NCBI RefSeq assembly: GCF_003626535.1
Contig: NZ_RBAL01000002.1
Span: 124,001 to 188,000 of the forward strand
Source: Streptomyces hoynatensis
GTDB taxonomy: Bacteria; Actinomycetota; Actinomycetes; Streptomycetales; Streptomycetaceae
Length of the DNA stretch: 64,000 bases
Reading direction: 5' to 3'
Shown: positions 38,566-47,235 of the stretch, one piece after another
How the letters are laid out: the number at the start of each line of letters is the position of its first letter
Position numbering within the stretch: position 1 is the stretch's first letter
Position numbers and translations under genes: made by a program
Notes under the pieces: generated by a model
What the model saw: only the letters and a program-made list of their open reading frames with translations
What the model was told of the DNA's origin: nothing
Databases searched by the model: none

Positions 38566-39398
38566 CCCGCCCGCGCCCCGCCCGGCCCGGCGGCGTCCGC
38601 CCGCCCCGCCGCACGGCCCCTGCCCCGGGCGGGCTGCACGCGCGTGAGCCGGGTCCAGCCGGTCCAGCCGCGCTGCTCCAGCAGCTCGATGAGCCGACGG
38701 GCCGGCGGCACGGTGTCGAACGCCAGGGCGTCCATGAGCGTGGCGAGCGGCGGCGCGATGTCGGCGTCGTCGACGTAGCGCTCGCCCTGCTCTTCGGCGA
38801 TCCGCGAGAGGTAGTCCGCCAGCTTGTCGGCCAGTTCGACCAGCCGCGGGTCGTCGCCGGTCCGGTCGAGCGCCTGGCCCAGGGTGAGGTAGAAGTCGAC
38901 GAGCCCCGAGCCGGCAAGCTGCTCCTGCTTGCGTGCCACCCACTCCCGGACTCTGCCGGGTGCCTGCGCGGCCAGCGCGACCCAGCCGTCGCGTTCGACC
39001 CGGATGATCCGTTCGTCGACCCCGAGTGCCCGGAGGCGGTCGAGAAACCCGGCCACCTCACGGGGCAGCGCCAGGTTGTCGCCGGCGGCGAGGCGGGCGA
39101 TCCGCCTGCGGTGCCGCTGCCGTTCCCGGATCTCCGCCCGCAGCCGCGTGTCGATCTCGGCGACCGCCGCGGCGAACTCCGCCTCGTCGGCCCGGAGCAG
39201 TTCCCGCACCCGCGCCAGCGGGACTCCCGCCTCGGCGAGGGTCCTGATCTTGATCAACTCGATCACGGCGCCGGCGTCGTACCTCCGGTAGCCGGAGTGG
39301 TCCCGCTCCGGCTCGGGCAGCAGCCCCTTGGCGTGATAGTGCCGCACGGCGCGTACCGTCACTCCCGCGTACGAGGCGAGCTCGCCGATCGTCAGCAT
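38529..39398 (-). CDS. MerR-family transcriptional regulator
   Basis: The 289-residue protein has an N-terminal MerR winged helix (MLTIGELASYAGVTVRAVRHYHAKGLLPEPERDxSGYRRY pattern, residues 1-70), a coiled-coil dimer region and a long helical C-terminal domain of about 170 residues, probably for ligand binding. GAAGGAGAC precedes the ATG at 39396-39398. It follows the hydrolase gene by 23 bp and is probably co-transcribed from the MerR-type promoter at 40413-40444. Its stop lies inside the end of the convergent response regulator gene. Confidence 0.9.
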   Translation of the reverse strand: MLTIGELASYAGVTVRAVRHYHAKGLLPEPERDHSGYRRYDAGAVIELIKIRTLAEAGVPLARVRELLRADEAEFAAAVAEIDTRLRAEIRERQRHRRRIARLAAGDNLALPREVAGFLDRLRALGVDERIIRVERDGWVALAAQAPGRVREWVARKQEQLAGSGLVDFYLTLGQALDRTGDDPRLVELADKLADYLSRIAEEQGERYVDDADIAPPLATLMDALAFDTVPPARRLIELLEQRGWTGWTRLTRVQPARGRGRAAGRADAAGPGGARAGYPPPGVTSPDS

Positions 39399-39421
39399 CG
39401 GACCAGTCTCCTTCGGGCCGC

Positions 39422-40219
39422 TCAGGAGGTCGGTTCGCGGGACGGGGGGTGTGCGTTCCGGATGATCCGGGCGATGTCCGCGGCGTGGGTGAAGGGCAGC
39501 CGGTGGTCGGCGTCGAGCCAGGAGGCGGAGATGCGCGGCCGGTCGCGGAGGAGCCGCTCGACGCCGGCCCGCCAGAGCCGGTTGTGCCGCGGTGCGCGCC
39601 CCTCGGTGCCGTCGCCGGCGATCGAGGTGGACATGATCATCGTGACCGGGCAGTCGATCTTCCGGTAGCGGTCGAGTATGCCGGAACGCACCACATCCAT
39701 TTCGAGGTTCAGCGCGTGGATGTCCTGGGCGGTGAGTGCCACCCGGTGTGCGGCGCCCGCCGCCGGCCCGGCCCCGTGCCGGGCCGCCAGATCCTGCGCC
39801 ATGGCGCGGAAGTCCGCCAGGTCGGCCTCGGTGATGAAGGGTTCGGGCAACGGGTTCGCCCCGTCGATGAGGACCAGCCCGGCGACGCTGCCGGGGCGCG
39901 CGGAGGCGTGGTGCACGACCAGGTCCGCGCCCAGCGAGTAGCCCACGAGCAGGGGCGCCGAGGGCAGGTCGAGCCCCGCCGGCACGGCGGCGAGATCGCT
40001 CAGGAAGGCGTCGAAGCCGTACCGGCCGGCGGCCGAGGCGAGGCCGTGTCCCCTGAGGTCGAAGGTCACCACGTCGTGGTCGCGCCGCAGCAGGCCCGTC
40101 AGCTCGTGCAGATCGGCCTGTGTCGAGTTCAGGCCCGGGCACAGGACCAGCGGGCGTCCCCTGCCGCCCCGGGACACCGGGAGGGTGACGCCGTCGTGGT
40201 GGATCGTGAAGTGCCGCAT
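39422..40219 (-). CDS. alpha/beta hydrolase
   Basis: The 265-residue core begins MRHFTIHHDG and has the oxyanion stretch LCPGLNSTQ, the nucleophile elbow GYSLG (Ser95), and a C-terminal LDADHRLPFTHA with the catalytic His. A longer start at the ATG 40403-40405 would add 62 residues, including a Glu/Thr repeat. A promoter ends seven bases before that ATG, so a leaderless longer form is possible. The short form has only AAGG about 11 bases upstream. It forms an operon with the MerR gene, which probably controls it. The substrate is unknown. Confidence 0.82.
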   Translation of the reverse strand: MRHFTIHHDGVTLPVSRGGRGRPLVLCPGLNSTQADLHELTGLLRRDHDVVTFDLRGHGLASAAGRYGFDAFLSDLAAVPAGLDLPSAPLLVGYSLGADLVVHHASARPGSVAGLVLIDGANPLPEPFITEADLADFRAMAQDLAARHGAGPAAGAAHRVALTAQDIHALNLEMDVVRSGILDRYRKIDCPVTMIMSTSIAGDGTEGRAPRHNRLWRAGVERLLRDRPRISASWLDADHRLPFTHAADIARIIRNAHPPSREPTS

Positions 40220-40249
40220 CGTCCCGCCGCCTTTCTCGTCCCGCTCGCC

Positions 40250-40285
40250 TTCCGTTTCCTCTTCCGTTTCCTCTTCCGTTTCCTC
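40250..40285. repeat. three perfect 12-bp tandem repeats
   Basis: TTCCGTTTCCTC occurs three times without a mismatch. The unit is a multiple of three. In the possible N-terminal extension of the hydrolase, on the minus strand, it encodes an acidic Glu/Thr repeat. Confidence 0.9.
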
Positions 40286-40412
40286 GCCGGCCGGTGTGCC
40301 GTTGCCCGTCCGGCGGGCGGGTCCCCCGGCCCGGGCGGTCGCCGTGTGGCCTTCGCCCGGGGTGCGCGGTCCGGCGGCCTGGGGCGCAGTGACTCTCGTC
40401 GTCATACCGGCC

Positions 40413-40444
40413 ATGGTGCAGGGCTGCCCCTGGGGCAGGGTCAA
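40413..40444 (-). promoter_or_regulatory. MerR-type promoter of the hydrolase-merR operon
   Basis: On the minus strand TTGACC (40439-40444) and CACCAT (40413-40418) are 20 bp apart, the long spacer typical of MerR-controlled promoters. The spacer holds the perfect palindrome CTGCCCC-A-GGGGCAG (40424-40438). Confidence 0.72.
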
Positions 40445-40643
40445 CCGCCGCGGCCACCTGATGGGCCCGCCCTCACCCGGGGCCCGTACCGCCCTTCCGC
40501 GCCGGCCGCGGCCGACCGTGCCGCGAACCTGCCGGGTACCGGTGGGACGGGCCGCCTCGCGCCCGCGTGCGCGCAACGGGCGGGCCGCTCCCGTGCGCGG
40601 GCGCCCGCGACCCGGCGCCCGCGCATGGGCGAGAATGGGCCGC

Positions 40644-41393
40644 ATGAGCCTGTTCCGCGACGACGGCATCGTGCTGCGCACCCAGAAGCTGGGCGAGGCG
40701 GACCGGATCATCACGCTGCTGACCAGGGGAAACGGCCGGGTGCGCGCGGTGGCCAGGGGGGTGCGCAGGACGAAGTCGAAGTTCGGCGCGCGGCTGGAGC
40801 CCTTCACCCACGTCGACGTGCAGTTCTTCGCCAGGGGCAGCGCGCTGATCGGGCGCGGGCTGCCGCTGTGCACCCAGACCGAGATCCTCGCGCCCTACGG
40901 GCAGCACATCGTCGGCGACTACGCCCGCTACACGGCGGGCACCGCGATGCTGGAGACGGCGGAACGGTTCACCGACCACGAGGGCGAGCCGAACGTCCAG
41001 CAGTACCTCCTCCTGGTGGGCGGCCTTCGGACGCTGGCCGCCGGGGCGCACGCGCCGGGGCTCGTGCTCGACGCGTTCCTGCTGCGTTCGCTCGCGGTGG
41101 GCGGATACGCCCCCAGCTTCGCCGACTGCGCGCGGTGCGGGCTGCCCGGGCCCAACCGGTTCTTCTCGGTGTCCGCGGGCGGTTCGGTGTGCGGGGACTG
41201 CCGGGTGCCTGGCAGCGTGGTGCCCTCGCCCGAGGCGGTGCGGCTGCTCGGCGCCCTGCTGACCGGGGACTGGGAGACGGCGGACGCCGCCGAGCCGCGG
41301 CACGTGCGGGAGGGCAGCGGCCTCGTCTCGGCCTATCTGCACTGGCACCTGGAGCGGGGGCTGCGTTCCCTGCGGTTCGTCGAGAAGGGCTGA
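40644..41393 (+). CDS. recO: DNA repair protein RecO
   Basis: RecO helps RecR load RecA onto SSB-coated DNA. The 249-residue protein has an N-terminal OB-fold (MSLFRDDGIVLRTQKLGEADRIITLLT), a helical middle and a C-terminal CARCG...CGDC zinc motif. The ATG at 40644 has no Shine-Dalgarno. GAGAAT at 40631-40636 ends seven bases before it. It is followed at 48 bp by uppS, a linkage common in actinobacteria. Confidence 0.95.
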   Translation: MSLFRDDGIVLRTQKLGEADRIITLLTRGNGRVRAVARGVRRTKSKFGARLEPFTHVDVQFFARGSALIGRGLPLCTQTEILAPYGQHIVGDYARYTAGTAMLETAERFTDHEGEPNVQQYLLLVGGLRTLAAGAHAPGLVLDAFLLRSLAVGGYAPSFADCARCGLPGPNRFFSVSAGGSVCGDCRVPGSVVPSPEAVRLLGALLTGDWETADAAEPRHVREGSGLVSAYLHWHLERGLRSLRFVEKG

Positions 41394-41441
41394 GCGGGGA
41401 TACGCTCGGGCGGAGAGCCGTTCGACTACTGGAGTTCCCCT

Positions 41442-42272
41442 ATGGCCCCCCGCGGAATGCTGGCTCCCAGGACCCGGCAGCGGCGCGAGTACCGCGCCCC
41501 CGAGCCCCATCCCTCCGGTGCCCGTCCGCCCAAGCTGCCGGGGGAGCTGATCCCGCGGCACGTGGCGATCGTCATGGACGGCAACGGCCGGTGGGCCAAG
41601 CAGCGGGGCCTGCCCCGCACCGAGGGCCACAAGGTCGGCGAGTCCGTGGTGCTCGACGTCGTCAAGGGCTGCCTGGAGATCGGCGTCAGGAACCTCTCGC
41701 TCTACGCCTTCTCGACGGAGAACTGGAAGCGTTCCCCCGACGAGGTCCGTTTCCTCATGGGCTTCAACCGCGACGTCATCGATCGCAGGACCGACGAGCT
41801 GCACGAGCTCGGCGTCCGCATCCGCTGGGCCGGGCGCGAGCCGCGGCTGTGGAAGTCGGTGATCCGCAAGCTCCAGGTCGCCGAGGAACGCACCAGGGAC
41901 AACGACGCCATGACCCTCTACATGTGCGTCAACTACGGCGGCAGGGCGGAGATCGCCGATGCGGCGGCCCGGCTCGCGGCCGACGTGCGGGCGGGGCGGA
42001 TAGCGCCGGAGAAGGTGAACGAGAAGACCCTCGGCCAGTACCTGTACTTCCCCGACATGCCGGACGTCGACCTGTTCCTGCGTCCCTCGGGGGAACAGCG
42101 CACCTCCAACTACCTGATCTGGCAGAGCGCCTACGCCGAGATGGTGTACCAGGACGTGCTGTGGCCCGACTTCGACCGGCGCAACCTGTGGGACGCCTGC
42201 GTCGAGTACGCCTCCCGCGACCGCCGCTTCGGCGGGGCCCTCCCCAACGAGGTGCCGCCGCAGGCCGGTTGA
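41442..42272 (+). CDS. uppS: isoprenyl transferase (undecaprenyl diphosphate synthase family)
   Basis: This cis-prenyltransferase makes the polyprenyl diphosphate carrier for cell-wall synthesis. The 276-residue protein has the diphosphate-binding [10 protein letters not shown] (Asp46), [11 protein letters not shown] and the [20 protein letters not shown] pattern near the C-terminus. The length and N-terminal basic extension fit actinobacterial long-chain enzymes. It follows recO by 48 bp. Confidence 0.95.
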   Translation: MAPRGMLAPRTRQRREYRAPEPHPSGARPPKLPGELIPRHVAIVMDGNGRWAKQRGLPRTEGHKVGESVVLDVVKGCLEIGVRNLSLYAFSTENWKRSPDEVRFLMGFNRDVIDRRTDELHELGVRIRWAGREPRLWKSVIRKLQVAEERTRDNDAMTLYMCVNYGGRAEIADAAARLAADVRAGRIAPEKVNEKTLGQYLYFPDMPDVDLFLRPSGEQRTSNYLIWQSAYAEMVYQDVLWPDFDRRNLWDACVEYASRDRRFGGALPNEVPPQAG

Positions 42273-42348
42273 ACGCTCCCCCGCCGCCGGTGGGGCGGCG
42301 GGGCCGCACGTCCGGCGGGGCCGAGCGCGAGGCCGGCGGGGCGGCGGG

Positions 42349-43140
42349 TCAGTGGGCGGAACGGGCCTGCCAGCGGCCGTGGTGCCGCTCCACCGCCACC
42401 GCGCGCCCGAAGCAGGCGGTCAGGTGGGCGCCGGTCAGCACCTCATCCACCGGGCCGCTCACCAGCATGCGCCCCTCCCGCAGCAGCAGCGCGTGGCTGA
42501 TGGTGGGCGGCAGTTCCTCCAGGTGGTGGGTGACGGTGATCGTCGTCAGCCCGGGGCGGTTGACGGCCAGCCTGGCCAGCGCGTCCACCAGGTCCTCGCG
42601 GGAGGGCAGGTCGAGCGCGTTGAACGGCTCGTCGAGCAACAGCAGGCCCGGGTCGGGCATCAGCGCCCGCGCGATCAGCAGGCGCGCCCGCTGGCCGCCG
42701 GAGCAGAACTTGTAGGGACGGTCGGCGAAGTCCTTGCAGTCGAGCTCGGCCAGCAGCTCCCGCGCCCGCTCGCGGGTCGCCTCGTCGTACTTGCGCCACA
42801 GCGGCTGCACGGTGCCGGTGGCGCCGGTGAGCACGACGGCCTGCGCGGGCAGGTCCTCGGGGACGCGCTGCGAGGAGGACACGTGCCCGATCATGGCGCG
42901 CAACTCGCGGACGTCAACGCGGCCGAGCCGGTGGCCGAGGACCGTCGCGCTGCCCGAGGTGGGGTGCTGCACGGCGCCGACCAGCCGCAGCAGGGAGGTC
43001 TTGCCCGCGCCGTTCGCACCGAGCAGCGCCCAGTGCTCGCCGCCGCGCACCGACCAGTCCACCTCGTCGAGGATGACCTGCCCGGTGGTGTAGCGGCGCA
43101 CGCTGACGCCTTCGAGCTCGACGACCAGGGGCCGTTCCAT
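42349..43140 (-). CDS. ABC transporter ATP-binding protein
   Basis: The 263-residue ATPase has Walker A GANGAGKT at 41-48, signature SGGQRARLLIARAL, Walker B LLLLDEPFNALDL and switch ITVTHHLEE. No permease gene is adjacent, so it is an orphan ATPase of the iron/molybdate-like (ModF/YlmA) group. GGGAGGG ten bases upstream favours the ATG at 43138-43140 over one seven codons upstream. It is convergent with uppS across 76 bp. Confidence 0.88.
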   Translation of the reverse strand: MERPLVVELEGVSVRRYTTGQVILDEVDWSVRGGEHWALLGANGAGKTSLLRLVGAVQHPTSGSATVLGHRLGRVDVRELRAMIGHVSSSQRVPEDLPAQAVVLTGATGTVQPLWRKYDEATRERARELLAELDCKDFADRPYKFCSGGQRARLLIARALMPDPGLLLLDEPFNALDLPSREDLVDALARLAVNRPGLTTITVTHHLEELPPTISHALLLREGRMLVSGPVDEVLTGAHLTACFGRAVAVERHHGRWQARSAH

Positions 43141-43269
43141 GGACACACCCTCCCACACCATTGCCTGCGCGCCGCTCCGCGCCCCTCCACGCTAACCCCC
43201 GTGGCGCACCGCCCGGATCGGCGTTTCGCCTCGTGAGACGGCCCTCCGGCACCGTGGCCGCACCCGGTC

Positions 43270-44535
43270 TCAGTCGCGGGCGGGGAACCCGGAGGCCACC
43301 GGGTCGCCGCGCCGGGGCGCCTCGCGCAGCGCCGCCTCGGGCAGCACCCGTTCGAGCAGCAGCATGCCCAGCGCGGCCAGGCAGTTCACCGCGCCGAGCA
43401 CCGCCCAGGGCAGGGCTCGGTGCAGGCCGAACAGCGAGGTGAAGAAGGCGGGGGCCACGATGCCGGCGAGGGTGAAGGAGTACTGGAAGACCGCCAGGTA
43501 GCGGCCCCTGGCCGCGAGCGGGGAAAGCGCCGTCACCAGCGCCTGGGACACCGGCGCGTGCATCACCTCGGCCAGCGTGAAAAGCGCCGTCGCGCCGATG
43601 AGCGCGGGGATCACCACCCCCGGTGCGCCGGGGCGTAGCAGGGCCCACACCAGGCACCAGCCCGCCCACAGCACGGCGGCGGCCAGCAGGATGCGGCTGC
43701 GCCGGTAGGGTGCCAGCCGTTTGACCACCGGGGCGGCGAGCAGCGAGACGGCCACGGTGTTGCCGACCAGGACGGCCGGCGTCACCCAGGAGGGACCTTT
43801 CAGCCCGGTGAGCACGAAGGTGGGCAGCGCCAGGGCGAGCATCATGCTCGTCATCGCGAACACCGTGTTGAGCCCGGTCAGGGCGAGGAAGGCGCGGTCC
43901 GCGAGCATCGTGCCGTACCCGGCGGACCGCCCGCCGTCCTCGCGCCTGGACCTGGGCGCCCGGACCCACAGCGCGATCGCGGCGCCCGCGGCGGCGAAGC
44001 AGCCGGTGGCCGCCCAGGCGACGGCCCGGTAGGCGGCGTCCGACTCCCCCGCGGCGACCAGCCCCGTCGCCAGGCCGCCGACGCCGAGGCCCGCCGTGCG
44101 CGCCATGTTGGCCAGGGCGAACCAGGAGTCGGTGCTCATGGCGGAGGCGCTGCCGTCGGCGTAGTCGGCCACCGCCGTGAAGATCGCCGACCAGAAGATC
44201 CGCACCCCGAAGGCCACCAGGCTGACGGAGAGGAACACCCCCACCGGGCCGTGCACCGTGCCGTAGCCGAAGTAGCCCGCGGCCTGCAGGCCCTGGGCGG
44301 CCACGACCAGGGGCAGCGCGCCGATCCGGTCGGCGAGCGCGCCGGTCACCAGCGGGAGCGGCAGGGTGAGGGCGGTGGCGACGCTCATCAGCACGCCGAG
44401 GCTGCTCAGGGAGACGTCGGTGAGCCGGACGAAGAAGATCAGGGAGAGCGGCATGAACAGGCCGTTGCCTATCGCGTCCACGACCAGCGCGCCGATCAGC
44501 ACGCCACCGCCGCGGGCCGCAGGGCGGTCGGCCAT
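43270..44535 (-). CDS. MFS transporter
   Basis: The 421-residue protein has 12 predicted helices. The loop GALADRIGALPLV between helices 2 and 3 resembles the MFS signature. It is probably a drug or metabolite exporter, with substrate unknown. The gene starts about 220 bp downstream of the TetR stop on the same strand, so the TetR may control it. An inverted repeat TTCGCG...CGCGAA (44546-44567) lies upstream of the start. Confidence 0.87.
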   Translation of the reverse strand: MADRPAARGGGVLIGALVVDAIGNGLFMPLSLIFFVRLTDVSLSSLGVLMSVATALTLPLPLVTGALADRIGALPLVVAAQGLQAAGYFGYGTVHGPVGVFLSVSLVAFGVRIFWSAIFTAVADYADGSASAMSTDSWFALANMARTAGLGVGGLATGLVAAGESDAAYRAVAWAATGCFAAAGAAIALWVRAPRSRREDGGRSAGYGTMLADRAFLALTGLNTVFAMTSMMLALALPTFVLTGLKGPSWVTPAVLVGNTVAVSLLAAPVVKRLAPYRRSRILLAAAVLWAGWCLVWALLRPGAPGVVIPALIGATALFTLAEVMHAPVSQALVTALSPLAARGRYLAVFQYSFTLAGIVAPAFFTSLFGLHRALPWAVLGAVNCLAALGMLLLERVLPEAALREAPRRGDPVASGFPARD

Positions 44536-44755
44536 CTCGGTCCCCTTCGCGCGCTTCTCTTCGCGAACCCGGTGCGGGCCGTCGCGGTGCCGCGTGCCTC
44601 CTGCGGCGAAGTGCCGAGCCTAGGGCAGGGCACCGGCCGGGGTCATCCGGATTTCACGGCCGCGCCCCGGAACTCGCGCCCGCGGCGCCCGCCTCCCGGG
44701 GGCGCCGGCGGGATGGGGGGGCAGGCGGGATGGAGGACTTGGGCGGGATGGGGGC

Positions 44756-45415
44756 TCAGGCGGGACGGGGGGCGCCGCCGCCGGAGGGCGCGCCGGTGGC
44801 CTCCGCGGCGGCCGTGAAGTCCGCCGCGGTGGGGGAGGGCACCGGCAGCGGGTGCGCGGCCGCGGGGGTGAGGGCGTCGAAGGCCAGGTGGAGGTAGCGG
44901 CGCCACAGGCCGGGGCTGACGCCGGCGAGCGGGGCGGCGGCCTGGACGGCGCCGCCGAGCAGCAGCACCACGTCCTGCCCCGAGACGTCCTCGCGGATCG
45001 CCCCGGCCGCCCGCGCCCTGGCCGCGAGCGCCTCGGCCGCCCCGATCAGCCGGGCCATGGCGGCGCGCACCTCGGGGTCGGCGCGCGAGGCGGAGGCCAC
45101 GGCCTGGCAGAACGAGCGGTCGTCCGCCTGCAGTTCGGCGCCCGCCGTCATGAACTCGCGCAGGGCGCGCCAGGGGTCGGGGGCCTCGAGCAGGGCCGTG
45201 CCCGTGTCGGCGAGTTGCTCGAGCTGATCGCTGAAGATCGCCGCCATCAGGCGTTCCTTGGTCGGGAAGTGCCGGAACACCGTGCCCTTTCCTATGCCGG
45301 CCCGGTGCGCGATCTGGGCGACCGAGACCTCCAGGCCGTGCGCCGCGAACTCCGCCGAGGCGGCGTCGATCAGCAGGCGCCGGTTGCGCGCGGCGTCGGC
45401 TCGCAACTTCGTCAT
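44756..45415 (-). CDS. TetR-family regulator
   Basis: The 219-residue protein has the HTH at about 15-60 (VSVAQIAHRAGIGKGTVFRHFPTKERL) and a C-terminal TetR ligand domain, followed by an Ala/Pro-rich tail. TAGGGT at 45423-45428 (minus) ends seven bases before the ATG at 45413-45415, so a leaderless start there is favoured. A GTG three codons upstream would sit inside the -10 box. It is divergent from the quinone-oxidoreductase-like gene and two GACCG-type palindromes lie between them. Confidence 0.88.
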   Translation of the reverse strand: MTKLRADAARNRRLLIDAASAEFAAHGLEVSVAQIAHRAGIGKGTVFRHFPTKERLMAAIFSDQLEQLADTGTALLEAPDPWRALREFMTAGAELQADDRSFCQAVASASRADPEVRAAMARLIGAAEALAARARAAGAIREDVSGQDVVLLLGGAVQAAAPLAGVSPGLWRRYLHLAFDALTPAAAHPLPVPSPTAADFTAAAEATGAPSGGGAPRPA

Positions 45416-45435
45416 GCTCTTCACCCTAGCAAGCG

Positions 45436-45486
45436 GACCGGGCGGTCAGGTTCCTGTGATACGGTGAGGAAGGTGACCGGGTGGTC
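45436..45486. promoter_or_regulatory. paired operators between TetR and oxidoreductase genes
   Basis: GACCG-GG-CGGTC (45436-45447) is a perfect palindrome. GACCG-GG-TGGTC (45475-45486) is a copy with one mismatch, 39 bp downstream. The first lies between the likely -35 and -10 of the TetR gene. They should bind the TetR product and control both directions. Confidence 0.7.
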
Positions 45487-45588
45487 CGGTTGTGCAGGAT
45501 TGGTGTGGCCGACGGCGCTGGTGCCGGCGGGGCCGGTCCTGCGGTCGAGGCGGTGCCGGCGGGCTGCCGGGGAATGGGGAGGGGCGCG

Positions 45589-46623
45589 ATGAGCGTGGGA
45601 CAGGTGACGGAGCGGGAGACAATGCGGGCGCTGGTCGCCGGCGGGTACGGCCCGCCCGGGGAGCTGGCGGTGGCGGAGCTGCCGGTGCCGGTCCCGGGGC
45701 CGGGGCAGGTGCTGGTGCGGGTGGCCGCGGCGGCGCTCAACCCGGCGGATCTACGGCTGCTCGGCGGGGCCTTCCGCGAGGCCGTGCCGCTCGCCTTCCC
45801 GCACGTGCCCGGCAGCGACTTCGCGGGCGAGGTCGTGGCCGTGGGGCCGGGAGGCGGCCGATTCGCGGTCGGCGCGCGGGTGTTCGGGCACGGGCTGCCG
45901 CGGGCGGCCGGGGCGATGGCGGAGCAGGCCGCCTCCCCGCCCTCCTTCACCACCGGGGCGATGGCGGAGTTCGCCCTCTTCGAGTCCGGCACCCCGGGCC
46001 TCGCGCCGGTGCCTGAGGGGCTCTCGCCCGAGCGGGCCGCGACCCTGCCGATCCCGGGGCTCACCGCCCTGGCCCTGCTGCGGGAGGGCCGCTTCTCGCC
46101 GGGCGAGACGGTGCTCGTGCTCGGAGCGGCCGGAGGCGTGGGCGGTGCCCTGGTGCCGCTGCTCGCCGCGGCGGGGGCACGGGTGATCGGCACCGCGATC
46201 CCCGCCGACGCGGAGTATGTGCGGGGGCTCGGCGCCGCCGAGGTGCTCGACTATCGGTCCGTCGATCCGGCCGAGGAGGCGCTGCGCCGGGTCGCCGGCG
46301 GCGTGGATGCCCTGGTGAATCTGGCCCTGCCCGGCCCCGCGCTGACAGCCGCCGCCCGCGCGGTCAGGCCCGGTGGCCGGGTGCTGAACGCCGCCTTCCC
46401 CAGCCAGGACCCCGGGGAGTTCGCCAGGGCGTGGCCGCGGCTCACCGGGCGGACGGTGCTGATGTCCGCCCGGGAGGGAGCGCTGGCCGAGCTCGCGGAG
46501 AAGGCGCGGACGGGGGTGCTGCCGGACACGATCTCGCGGCGGTACGGGCTGGCGGAGGCGCCCCGGGCGTACGCGGACCTCGCCGGGCGCCATGTGCGGG
46601 GGAAGCTGGTGGTCGTCATGTGA
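45589..46623 (+). CDS. zinc-independent quinone oxidoreductase-like MDR protein
   Basis: The 344-residue medium-chain dehydrogenase/reductase has AAALNPADLRLLGG and HVPGSDFAGEVVAVG in the catalytic domain and the nucleotide-binding LGAAGGVGGALVPL near residue 177. The structural-zinc cysteines of alcohol dehydrogenases are absent, so an NADPH:quinone or enal reductase is likely. GGAGGGG upstream fixes the ATG at 45589. It is divergent from the TetR gene and presumably its target. Confidence 0.87.
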   Translation: MSVGQVTERETMRALVAGGYGPPGELAVAELPVPVPGPGQVLVRVAAAALNPADLRLLGGAFREAVPLAFPHVPGSDFAGEVVAVGPGGGRFAVGARVFGHGLPRAAGAMAEQAASPPSFTTGAMAEFALFESGTPGLAPVPEGLSPERAATLPIPGLTALALLREGRFSPGETVLVLGAAGGVGGALVPLLAAAGARVIGTAIPADAEYVRGLGAAEVLDYRSVDPAEEALRRVAGGVDALVNLALPGPALTAAARAVRPGGRVLNAAFPSQDPGEFARAWPRLTGRTVLMSAREGALAELAEKARTGVLPDTISRRYGLAEAPRAYADLAGRHVRGKLVVVM

Positions 46624-46750
46624 CGCCGACGAGGCGGACGGCGCGCCGGTCCCCTGGGGTGCGGGTTCCCGGCGGGTGCCGGTCCCTGGGTGGGGCGGGG
46701 AGCGGGCAGGGGGCGTGCGAGGGAAGGGGCGCGCGGGAGCAGGGGAGGGC

Positions 46751-47167
46751 TCAGTCCCGGTGGCGGGCGCAGTCGCCGCAGGTGCCGAAGATCTCCACGG
46801 TGTGCCCGACGTCGACGAAGCCGTGCTCCCGGGCCACCGCATCGGCCCACTTCTCCACCGCGGGGCCCTCGACCTCAAGCGCCTTGCCGCAGGCCCGGCA
46901 CACGAGGTGGTGGTGATGGTCGTCGGTGCTGCACCGCCGGTAGACGGCCTCGCCGTCGCTGGTGCGCAGCACGTCCACCTCTCCGGCGTCGGCGAGCGAC
47001 TGGAGGGTGCGGTAGACCGTCGTCAGCCCGACCGAGTCGCCCCGGTGCTTGAGCATGTCGTGCAGCTCCTGCGCGCTGCGGAACTCGTCGACCTCGGCGA
47101 GTGCCGCGGCGACCGCCGCCCGCTGACGCGTCGAACGGCCGCGCACCGGTGGTCCTGCCGTCGTCAT
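46751..47167 (-). CDS. zur: zinc uptake regulator Zur (Fur family)
   Basis: Zur represses zinc-acquisition genes when zinc is bound. The 138-residue protein has the winged helix (QRAAVAAALAEVDEFRSAQELH, LTTVYRTLQSLADAGEVDVL), the HHHHLVCRACGK metal segment and a second CGDC, which together form the structural zinc site. AAGGAGGAG sits just before the ATG. It is the last gene of znuA-znuC-znuB-zur, and twin Zur boxes lie at znuA. Confidence 0.95.
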   Translation of the reverse strand: MTTAGPPVRGRSTRQRAAVAAALAEVDEFRSAQELHDMLKHRGDSVGLTTVYRTLQSLADAGEVDVLRTSDGEAVYRRCSTDDHHHHLVCRACGKALEVEGPAVEKWADAVAREHGFVDVGHTVEIFGTCGDCARHRD

Positions 47168-47235
47168 CAGCTCCTCCTTGCGTCGGTCCTGCAACGCGGT
47201 CCCTGCCCCCGCCAGGGTAGTCGCTTTCCCCGCCC

